Assembly: GCA_003506095.1 (NCBI GenBank)
Contig: DNWZ01000478.1
Span: 192-7,101 of the forward strand
Source: Planctomycetaceae bacterium
Lineage (GTDB): Bacteria; Planctomycetota; Planctomycetia; Pirellulales; Pirellulaceae
Length of the DNA stretch: 6,910 nt
Direction: 5' to 3'
Positions 1 to 5,146 of this stretch are shown here, in pieces (the first letter of the stretch is position 1; the number at the start of each line of letters is the position of its first letter). The position numbers were made by a program, and so were the translations under genes. The notes beneath the pieces were generated by a model that searched no databases, was not told where the DNA came from, and saw nothing but the letters and a program-made list of their open reading frames with translations.

Positions 1-1
1 A

Positions 2-505
2 TACAGCCCTTCGATCAAAGATCGCTTAACGCACCCCGCAACAATCGTTCGGCGTTCTGCCGTGCGTGAATTGTTTCACTTCCGTCCTGCCTTCAGTGGT
101 GGCTTGATCGCAGCGGTTTTGCCGTTGGTCGTCGATCCTGACGAACAAACCCGCCATTGGGCTTGCGAATCGCTCGATCGCGTGCTGAAGCCGGAGATCA
201 GCGAACTGCCGGAGCTGATTGAAACGCTGCGGGGGACCAATGACGGCGAAATCGAGTACTGGACCGCGACCATGATCGGTCGGCTCGGGCCCGATGCGGC
301 TTCGGCCACTGGCGTACTTGCCACGGTGTTGCTCGATTCGTCCTGTTTGGCAGCCCGCGAACGAGCCGCATGGGCAATTTCGCAGATCGGTCCGGCGGCA
401 CGTTCGGCGGTGAACTCGCTGCGCCAAATCGGCAACGATGATCCGCCAAGGTTGAGACGGTTGGCTGAATCGGCACTTGCGGTCGTCAGCGGAAAAGCGG
501 CTTAG
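2..505 (+). CDS. HEAT-repeat protein, C-terminal part (5' end outside window)
   Basis: This frame has no stop codon back to the left window edge, so 167 residues are visible and the true start lies upstream. A GTG at 62 could be read as a start, but the 20 codons before it (ending in THPATIVRRSAV) read as the first half of a HEAT unit, so I treat the gene as truncated. About five HEAT-like helical units follow one another, each with the usual Pro/Asp turn and an Arg plus Ala-rich second helix, for example DPDEQTRHWACESL and CLAARERAAWAISQIGPAA. HEAT arrays form curved scaffolds for protein binding and carry no catalytic residues; the partner cannot be told from sequence. The visible part has no membrane segment and ends in a short GKAA tail. 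The next gene on the same strand begins 107 nt later, so co-transcription is possible. An enzymatic or membrane domain could lie upstream of the window. Confidence 0.85.
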   Translation, partial: YSPSIKDRLTHPATIVRRSAVRELFHFRPAFSGGLIAAVLPLVVDPDEQTRHWACESLDRVLKPEISELPELIETLRGTNDGEIEYWTATMIGRLGPDAASATGVLATVLLDSSCLAARERAAWAISQIGPAARSAVNSLRQIGNDDPPRLRRLAESALAVVSGKAA

Positions 506-598
506 AACAGCATTGTTCAACCGATCCTAACTTCTGGACACGCAAGGAATGCGTGGAAGATGGGATCGCGGTGGGAATCGCAGCAAGGTTGATTCGGC

Positions 599-605
599 AA
601 GGAGG
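599..605 (+). promoter_or_regulatory. Shine-Dalgarno site AAGGAGG that fixes the nuclease start
   Basis: AAGGAGG is a full match to the anti-Shine-Dalgarno sequence and lies 7 nt before ATG 613. It favours that ATG over the upstream in-frame GTG at 553, which has only AAGGA at 4 nt spacing. It is the strongest ribosome binding site seen in the window; the other + strand genes have none that is clear. Confidence 0.8.
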
Positions 606-612
606 CCGGTCG

Positions 613-1692
613 ATGTTGTTACTTCGTGGACTTCGACTGCTGGTCGGACAAGTATCGCCAGTCCGATTCATCGGGCCGTCGGCGACATTCGTCGGCTTGG
701 TCGCTTTGGCGTTTGCAGCCTTCACCGGGAAACTCGATTTTTCGAAGCTTGACCTGCCGAAGTCGATGGAGGATGTCGCTGCACTGACGAGTGCTGCGGG
801 CAATGCTCCGGCCGTCCAGCCCGTAGGTTTGGATCGCAACGCACCTCGCGCCAGCGATCGAATCCGAATCGCGACCTTTAACATCCAGCGATTTGGCGAG
901 AAGAAATCTGGCGATGCGGAAGTGATGCGCAACATCGCATTGATCGTGGCAAACTTTGACTTCGTCGCGATTCAAGAAGTGCAATCGCCTCAAGCGATGC
1001 CGATCGCTCGTTTGGTGGATCTGATCAATCGCAGCGGTGGTCGGTACGACGCGTCGGTCAGTGAGCCTATCGGGCGAACTAGCTATCGCGAACAGTATGC
1101 TTTTGTGTGGGATGCGACGCGAATCCGCATGGTACCCGATTCAGCTTATGTCGTTCGCGATGATTCCGACCGGATGCATCGTCCGCCCATGGTCGGCTCT
1201 TTTGAAACTCGCATCGTTCCCGTTCCAGGGCGACAACCGTTCCGATTCACCGTAATCAATGCACACACCGATCCAGGTGAAGTTTCGCCGCGTGGTGAGT
1301 CCAACGAGATGAATGTGTTGGATGACGTGTTCATTCGTGTCCGCGAATACGAATATCAAACCCGCGGCATCATGAATGTTTTGCTGGTGGGTGACTTGAA
1401 TGTCAGCACCGCAAACCTCGGTGAATTGGGGCAAATACCCGGTATGATTTCGGTTGTCGGGACCACGCCGACCAACACGGCTGGCACCAAAACATACGAC
1501 CACATCTTGATGGATCGAACGATCACGACGGGATACACCGGTGTTTTTGGAGTAATCGATTTCCAGCGAGATTACGGCTTAACTGCCGAACAGGCATTGC
1601 GGGTCAGCGATCACCGCCCCGTGTGGGCCGAGTTTTCTGCTTATGAAATGCCACCGATGTCAGCCGCCAATCGCGGTGCGGCGGTTCGATAA
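613..1692 (+). CDS. Membrane-anchored DNase I-like endonuclease/exonuclease/phosphatase family protein
   Basis: The 359-residue product belongs to the EEP (DNase I-like) superfamily of metal-dependent phosphodiesterases. ATG 613 is chosen because of the AAGGAGG site; the frame is open upstream to GTG 553 (20 more residues). Residues about 20-38 form a hydrophobic helix (ATFVGLVALAFAAF) that should act as an uncleaved anchor or signal, followed by a linker to about 80. The catalytic domain spans about 83-343 with the expected motifs in order: ATFNIQRFG (N90), AIQEV (metal ligand E122), REQYAFVWD (Y162), NAHTD (H218), LLVGDLN (D261, N263), TYDHILM (D296) and SDHRPVWAEF (D333, H334). The REQY-FVW and YDHILM signatures resemble DNase I nucleases more than lipid or inositol phosphatases, so DNA or RNA hydrolysis outside the inner membrane is the best inference. 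All catalytic residues are present, so it is probably active. It follows the HEAT-repeat gene by 107 nt. The exact substrate is unknown. Confidence 0.88.
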   Translation: MLLLRGLRLLVGQVSPVRFIGPSATFVGLVALAFAAFTGKLDFSKLDLPKSMEDVAALTSAAGNAPAVQPVGLDRNAPRASDRIRIATFNIQRFGEKKSGDAEVMRNIALIVANFDFVAIQEVQSPQAMPIARLVDLINRSGGRYDASVSEPIGRTSYREQYAFVWDATRIRMVPDSAYVVRDDSDRMHRPPMVGSFETRIVPVPGRQPFRFTVINAHTDPGEVSPRGESNEMNVLDDVFIRVREYEYQTRGIMNVLLVGDLNVSTANLGELGQIPGMISVVGTTPTNTAGTKTYDHILMDRTITTGYTGVFGVIDFQRDYGLTAEQALRVSDHRPVWAEFSAYEMPPMSAANRGAAVR

Positions 1693-1694
1693 CT

Positions 1695-1713
1695 TTTGCG
1701 CGTTTGCGCGAAA
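1695..1713 (+). repeat. Tandem TTTGCGCG duplication forming a small hairpin after the nuclease stop
   Basis: TTTGCGCG occurs twice in tandem (1695-1702 and 1703-1710). It is followed by AAA, so TTTGCGC can pair with GCGC(g)AAA around a GTTT loop, with one bulged G. It starts 2 nt after the stop codon at 1690-1692. There is no T-run downstream, so it is at best a weak, non-canonical transcription end or a 3' stabilising hairpin. Confidence 0.35.
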
Positions 1714-1728
1714 TCAGCAGCGAAACGA

Positions 1729-1749
1729 CGGGGTATCGATCGTGCCCCG
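1729..1749 (+). terminator. GC-rich hairpin, possible non-canonical terminator of the nuclease gene
   Basis: CGGGGTA (1729-1735) pairs with TGCCCCG (1743-1749), giving seven pairs including one G-U, around the 7-nt loop TCGATCG. It lies 37 nt past the nuclease stop and upstream of the candidate promoter of the next gene, which suits a transcript boundary. It lacks a downstream T-tract, so it does not meet the classic Rho-independent pattern. Confidence 0.3.
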
Positions 1750-1765
1750 AGAATCTTGGCTCTGG

Positions 1766-1795
1766 GCGACACATAAGGCGTCACCGGGGTAGAAT
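1766..1795 (+). promoter_or_regulatory. Candidate sigma-70-type promoter for the barrel-protein gene
   Basis: TAGAAT at 1790-1795 matches five of six positions of the -10 consensus. GCGACA at 1766-1771 matches four of six of the -35 consensus, with an 18-nt spacer. Transcription would begin near 1802, which leaves a leader of about 85 nt before ATG 1886 containing the 1849-1870 hairpin. If correct, the in-frame TTG at 1802 could not serve as the start. Confidence 0.35.
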
Positions 1796-1848
1796 GGGAT
1801 TTTGCCACTGATGGTAAATATCTTTCCCCGATCATTTCCGCCGAGCCG

Positions 1849-1870
1849 GAAAGGGGCATTCGCCCTTTTC
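1849..1870 (+). repeat. Palindrome AAAGGG-N7-CCCTTT in the leader of the barrel-protein gene (copy 1)
   Basis: GAAAGGGGC (1849-1857) pairs with GCCCTTTTC (1862-1870) over nine pairs, one of them G-U, around the loop ATTC. It ends 15 nt before ATG 1886. Its core AAAGGG-N7-CCCTTT (1850-1868) recurs exactly at 4039-4057 upstream of the metallopeptidase gene. It could be a DNA operator or an RNA hairpin in the leader; the sequence does not decide which. Confidence 0.5.
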
Positions 1871-1885
1871 AAACAGAGCCCAGCC

Positions 1886-2815
1886 ATGAGCCACATAACT
1901 TTCAAATCGCATCGTCGGCAATTTTTGCAACATACTATTGTGGCAACTGCAGTGGGGATGACGGCCAGTCGTTTGCTCGCTGACGACGAAACCTCAACCG
2001 CCCCAGCGGATACCCCATCGCCATGGCTGCTGGGTTGTTTCACTCGTCCCTTTGCCGAGTTCACTTATGAACAAACGGTGCAAGCGATCGCCGCGGCTGG
2101 TTTTGCCGCCGTCGGTCTGATGTCAGTTCGTCTGAGCGATGCGAACGTAACGCTGGCCGATGCGAACGATTCGCAAGTTGCGGAGATTCGTGACCAAGCC
2201 GCCAAGCACAAGCTTTCGATCGCCGCAACCTACTATGGCGGCCCGCCAGTGGATCGATCGGTTTCCGGCGGCATCGAGGCCTTGCGTCGATTGATCGACA
2301 ATTGTCATCAAGCAAAGTGCGCGACGATTCTGATGGGCGGCACGACCAACGAACAATTGATGGACGCCTATTATGATGCCGTCGCAGCTTGTTGTGATTA
2401 TGCCGCCCAGAAACAGGTCGCATTGGTCTTGAAACCGCATGGCGGACTCAATGCAACGGGCCCACAATGCCGACAAATCGTCGCTCGAGTTAATCATCCC
2501 GCCTTTCGATTGTGGTATGACCCAGGAAATATCTTCTACTATTCCGAAGGTCAACTCGATCCGATAAACGATGTCTCAACGGTTGACGGATTGGTCACGG
2601 GGATGTGTGTGAAAGATTTTCTGCCACCCCAAGACGTCGCGATCAATCCTGGTACGGGGCGAGTCGATTTTCCGAAATTGATGACACGACTGAAGACTGG
2701 TGGGTTTGTCAGCGGCCCGTTGATCGTCGAAACGTTAAAGCCTGGCGATCTGGAAACGACAAAAGCGAATGCTGTTGCCGCATATAAGTTTTTGTCGGAA
2801 TTGGTAAGGTTGTAG
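1886..2815 (+). CDS. Tat-exported TIM-barrel protein, sugar phosphate isomerase/epimerase family
   Basis: The 309-residue product starts at ATG 1886. The frame stays open upstream (ATG 1811, TTG 1802), but this start places a twin-arginine signal properly: HRRQFLQ at residues 9-15, a hydrophobic stretch to about 31, and probable cleavage after A32 (LLA before DD). The mature part (about 47-309) is a xylose-isomerase-like barrel, the fold of IolE/IolI and hydroxypyruvate isomerases: LGCFTRPF at strand 1, AAGFAAVGL at strand 2, ATYYGG near 115-119, VLKPHGG at 181-187, WYDPGN at 210-215, VKDF at 242-245 and IVETL at 280-284. In this superfamily a divalent metal is usually held by Glu, Asp, His and Glu. 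By eye the Asp (D212) and last Glu (E282) are kept, but the first Glu aligns with K183 and the His with C241, so the activity may differ or be lost. Function is inferred as periplasmic sugar or sugar-acid conversion; the substrate is unknown. No clear Shine-Dalgarno site is present. Confidence 0.85.
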   Translation: MSHITFKSHRRQFLQHTIVATAVGMTASRLLADDETSTAPADTPSPWLLGCFTRPFAEFTYEQTVQAIAAAGFAAVGLMSVRLSDANVTLADANDSQVAEIRDQAAKHKLSIAATYYGGPPVDRSVSGGIEALRRLIDNCHQAKCATILMGGTTNEQLMDAYYDAVAACCDYAAQKQVALVLKPHGGLNATGPQCRQIVARVNHPAFRLWYDPGNIFYYSEGQLDPINDVSTVDGLVTGMCVKDFLPPQDVAINPGTGRVDFPKLMTRLKTGGFVSGPLIVETLKPGDLETTKANAVAAYKFLSELVRL

Positions 2816-2820
2816 TTCCA

Positions 2821-2862
2821 CCATGAGGCGGCGTGGGCGAAGCGTGCCTAACGCCATGAGGC
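2821..2862. repeat. Hairpin flanked by a 9-bp direct repeat between convergent genes
   Basis: CCATGAGGC occurs at 2821-2829 and again at 2854-2862. Between and partly overlapping them, GGCGTGGGC (2830-2838) pairs with GCCT-A-ACGCC (2846-2855), nine pairs with one bulged A and one G-U, around a 7-nt loop. The element fills almost the whole 46-nt gap between the barrel-protein stop (2815) and the hydrolase stop (2862-2864), which it overlaps by one base. It may act as a bidirectional transcription boundary without a T-tract, or be a member of a dispersed REP-like repeat family. Only one copy is present here, so the repeat-family idea is untested. Confidence 0.45.
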
Positions 2863-3890
2863 TAATTGCGTGGAATGCGGGCGAGTACCTCGTCGACCAA
2901 TTGACGCGTCGCGGGATTGTCGAGCGGTTCGCTGGGGTCACGATGCGCGAATGGCAGCGTGATATGGTCTGCGACGCCTGACAACTTTGTCGATTTCACA
3001 GAGACGACCCCATCGCCCAATCCTTGAATCCACTCGTCACGATCAGCCACGGCCAGCACCTTGCGCAGCCCCGGCGCCGCATCGGGATTTTGAGCGATTA
3101 ATCTTCCGATCATCAATTGTCCCAGCCCGCGCGCCAGTGCCGGGATCGGCGCCTTCTTTCCCGCGATGATGCTGTATTTGATGTTTGGATTTCGCTGGTA
3201 GCCGTTCAATCGCACCAGCAGTTCCGATTCCGGTGAAAGGTCCTTCTTGGCGTTGCCTAAAAACAGATCGAGCGTGTTGTTGAGCAACCCTAAAGATTCT
3301 TCGTCGACGATCGTCTTAAGCTCTGCGGCTTGAAAGGTTTGCAACAGATCTTGCACATCGGTACCGCTGAGCGCGGCAAGCGAAGAACCATGGTTGGGTG
3401 GCGCGACCATGATCAGGTCGCTGATGTTTCTGATTTGACATTGGGGGCTTTCGACCACACAGCGAGCAACCACGCCGCCCATCGAGTGCGTGACAAGCAC
3501 GATATCACGGTTGGGCAAACGGTCGGCTTCAGCGGTCAAGACGGTGGCTAAGCGAGTAGCGACGCGATCGGCCCCCAGTTGGCTGTCGTAGCGAAACATC
3601 GCGACCGGAATCTTGGCGTTTCGCAGCGACAACCGGATCGCCGACATCGTGTCGTCGCCGGCCAGCATGCCGGGCACCAACAAAACTGCGGGCGGCAGTT
3701 TCACGAACGGTACATCACTCGCACCGCTTGCCGCAGGCTTCTTGGCTGGCGGGTTGTCGCTCAATACCGTCCAATTCTCAAGCGGAACTAAAATCCCCTC
3801 GCCTCCGACGGCCCAAACCGTACCCGGCAAACCAACTGTCACCGTAATAACCAAGACCGCGGCAATGCAGACAAACCGTAATTTAAACAT
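2862..3890 (-). CDS. Secreted alpha/beta-hydrolase, lipase/esterase type
   Basis: The 342-residue product starts at ATG 3890; a TTG directly before it (3893) is a possible alternative. A Sec signal peptide is clear: MFKLRF, a hydrophobic core to about residue 22, and probable cleavage after A27 (VWA before VGG). After a Pro/Ala-rich linker (about 46-60) the alpha/beta-hydrolase fold begins with AVLLVPGML (about 68-76, oxyanion region). THSMGG at 134-139 is the nucleophile elbow with S136, and APPNHGS at 164-170 follows the strand after it, as in PGAP1-like and bacterial triacylglycerol lipases. The probable acid is D293 in GDGVVS and the probable histidine H316 in LPFAHRD, so the triad is complete. 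It should hydrolyse ester or acyl bonds in the periplasm or outside the cell; lipid, wax ester and polyester substrates cannot be told apart. It converges with the barrel-protein gene and diverges from the metallopeptidase gene. Confidence 0.85.
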   Translation of the reverse strand: MFKLRFVCIAAVLVITVTVGLPGTVWAVGGEGILVPLENWTVLSDNPPAKKPAASGASDVPFVKLPPAVLLVPGMLAGDDTMSAIRLSLRNAKIPVAMFRYDSQLGADRVATRLATVLTAEADRLPNRDIVLVTHSMGGVVARCVVESPQCQIRNISDLIMVAPPNHGSSLAALSGTDVQDLLQTFQAAELKTIVDEESLGLLNNTLDLFLGNAKKDLSPESELLVRLNGYQRNPNIKYSIIAGKKAPIPALARGLGQLMIGRLIAQNPDAAPGLRKVLAVADRDEWIQGLGDGVVSVKSTKLSGVADHITLPFAHRDPSEPLDNPATRQLVDEVLARIPRN

Positions 3891-3899
3891 CAATGATTG

Positions 3900-3903
3900 C
3901 TCC
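3900..3903 (-). promoter_or_regulatory. Shine-Dalgarno-like GGAG for the hydrolase gene
   Basis: GGAG on the minus strand lies 9 nt before ATG 3890 and 6 nt before the adjacent TTG 3893. Both spacings work, so the site supports translation beginning here but does not separate the two starts. ATG is preferred as the stronger codon. Confidence 0.5.
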
Positions 3904-3933
3904 GAGAATTATCCCAGCGAAAGTTTTGGGTTG

Positions 3934-3998
3934 CAGCCCGCGTATTCGTCGCCTACGCAGCTTGTTGTTCGCAAGAGATATCTTCGCCTAGCGGGCTG
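3934..3998. repeat. Long-range inverted repeat in the divergent intergenic region
   Basis: CAGCCCGC (3934-3941) and GCGGGCTG (3991-3998) are perfect 8-bp complements enclosing 49 nt. Shorter pairings lie inside: CTTG/CAAG (3961-3964 with 3972-3975), and AAGA/TCTT (3973-3976 with 3981-3984), which shares bases with it. GCGTA/TACGC (3940-3944 with 3954-3958) competes with the outer stem. The segment could fold as a small branched RNA on either strand or be the control region of the two diverging genes. By rough chance estimates such a stem is unremarkable across the whole window but less expected inside a 218-nt gap. Confidence 0.3.
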
Positions 3999-4038
3999 GT
4001 CATGCACAAGCCTTGGGACGGATTGCGGGCCTTGATTC

Positions 4039-4057
4039 AAAGGGTATCAGCCCCTTT
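4039..4057 (+). repeat. Palindrome AAAGGG-N7-CCCTTT upstream of the metallopeptidase gene (copy 2)
   Basis: AAAGGG (4039-4044) and CCCTTT (4052-4057) are separated by TATCAGC. Arms and 7-nt spacing are identical to the 1850-1868 copy; both copies also run on into TCA shortly after the right arm. It lies 54 nt before ATG 4112 and within the divergent control region shared with the hydrolase gene. A transcription-factor operator or a leader hairpin are both possible. Confidence 0.45.
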
Positions 4058-4111
4058 CACAGATGATGCCCCGACACGATCGTCCCCTGTAATCTTAACC
4101 GACTGATTCCA

Positions 4112-5137
4112 ATGACCGCCTTCGCCCACCCAGAACCGACCACCATGCAACCCTTTCAATGCACCTGTGGAAACCTGTTGTTCTTCAACAGTACCCAGTG
4201 TGTGAAATGCGGCAATCACGTCGGAATGTGTCCCGGGTGTTGGTCGGTTGTCGCGCCGAAGAAGCAGTCCGACGGCAGGTTGCAATGCCCGCACCATCAT
4301 TGCGGAATGTGGCTAACCCCTTGCCATAACTACGTTGTCGAAAAGGTTTGCAACCAATATGTCAATGCGGAGCATTCGGGCACCGATGCGTTGTGCGAGT
4401 CGTGTGCGATGACGGTGTTGATCCCCGATTTGACGATTTCGGAAAATCGCCAACGCTGGCGCGAGCTTGAAAATGCCAAACGCCGAGTCCTTTATACAGT
4501 TCGCAAGCTCGGTTACCCGTTGCAACCGGGCGATACCAATATCGTCTTGTCGTTTACCTTCGAAGCCGATGTGGTGACGCGAGTGCAGACCGGGCATTCG
4601 GCCGGACGCATCACCATCTCGTTACGCGAAGCCGATACGGTGGAACGCGAAAAAACGAGAGTGCAGTTTGGCGAACCGCAGCGAACGTTGGTCGGCCACT
4701 TTCGCCACGAACTGGGCCACTATATTTGGGACCGTTTGGTCAGCGGCCGCGATGAGAATCAGTTCCGCCAATTGTTTGGTGACGAACGTTCGCCAACTTA
4801 TGAGGAAGCGTTGGCAAGGCATCACAGTCAAGGACCGATCGATAATTGGCAGGGGGCATTCATTTCGGCTTATGCGACAATGCATCCGTGGGAAGATTTT
4901 GCGGAAACTTTCGGTGCCTATTTGGATATGGTTTCGGTAATTCACACCGCCCAGCGATTCGACCTGGTCGAGAATCCATTGCCGTCGCTGGGCAAAACGC
5001 TGAAGGAATACCAACGGATCGGCCTAATCGCCAATGAATGGAATCGGGACATGGGATTACTCGATCTGGTGCCCGAAATCTTCAGTCCTCGCGTTGTCCA
5101 GAAGATGGAGTATGTCGATTCGCTGCGCCAGCGATGA
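4112..5137 (+). CDS. Zinc-ribbon putative metallopeptidase (Peptidase_Mx / COG4307 type)
   Basis: The 341-residue protein has the architecture of the 'putative zinc-binding metallopeptidase' family. The N-terminal third is rich in Cys pairs: C17/C19 with C30/C33 (CTCG and CVKCG, a zinc-ribbon_6-like motif), C40/C43 (CPGC), C59/C64, C71 and C80, and C95/C98 (CESC). That could hold two or three zinc ions. The catalytic part carries HFRHELGHYIWD, an HExxH zincin motif with H199, E200 and H203; E261 or E265 in HPWEDFAETFGAYLD is the likely third ligand. Length and domain order are normal for the family. No signal peptide or membrane segment is seen, so it should be cytoplasmic. Homologs, as I recall them, start near MQPFQC, which would make ATG 4145 (residue 12) the real start; neither ATG has a clear Shine-Dalgarno site. 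Substrate and physiological role are unknown. Its stop lies 9 nt from the stop of convergent metG. Confidence 0.87.
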   Translation: MTAFAHPEPTTMQPFQCTCGNLLFFNSTQCVKCGNHVGMCPGCWSVVAPKKQSDGRLQCPHHHCGMWLTPCHNYVVEKVCNQYVNAEHSGTDALCESCAMTVLIPDLTISENRQRWRELENAKRRVLYTVRKLGYPLQPGDTNIVLSFTFEADVVTRVQTGHSAGRITISLREADTVEREKTRVQFGEPQRTLVGHFRHELGHYIWDRLVSGRDENQFRQLFGDERSPTYEEALARHHSQGPIDNWQGAFISAYATMHPWEDFAETFGAYLDMVSVIHTAQRFDLVENPLPSLGKTLKEYQRIGLIANEWNRDMGLLDLVPEIFSPRVVQKMEYVDSLRQR

Positions 5138-5146
5138 GCTCTACCC

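Noticed and set aside
505..518. Inverted repeat GAACA-GCAT-TGTTC at the end of the HEAT-repeat gene, resembling a LexA-type box
   Set aside because: The GAAC/GTTC half-sites are 6 nt apart instead of the 4 nt of the Gram-positive LexA box. It overlaps a stop codon and has no promoter beside it; a five-pair stem is common by chance.
26..520. Long minus-strand reading frames opposite the HEAT-repeat gene
   Set aside because: Their translations are Arg-, Ser- and Pro-rich with no recognisable fold, while the plus strand has a clear repeat pattern. They are shadows.
1802..1885. An N-terminal extension of the barrel protein from TTG 1802 or ATG 1811
   Set aside because: It would place 25-28 unrelated residues before the twin-arginine signal and would run through the leader hairpin. 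The candidate promoter also puts the transcript start near 1802.
3908..3936. GATAAT on the minus strand as a -10 element for the hydrolase gene
   Set aside because: It matches five of six bases, but the best -35 at normal spacing matches only three. The implied transcript would start inside or next to the Shine-Dalgarno site, so translation from ATG 3890 would be impaired.
4088..4093. TGTAAT as a -10 element for the metallopeptidase gene
   Set aside because: The hexamer is good, but no -35 hexamer at 16-18 nt spacing matches more than three of six positions, so it is not listed as a promoter.
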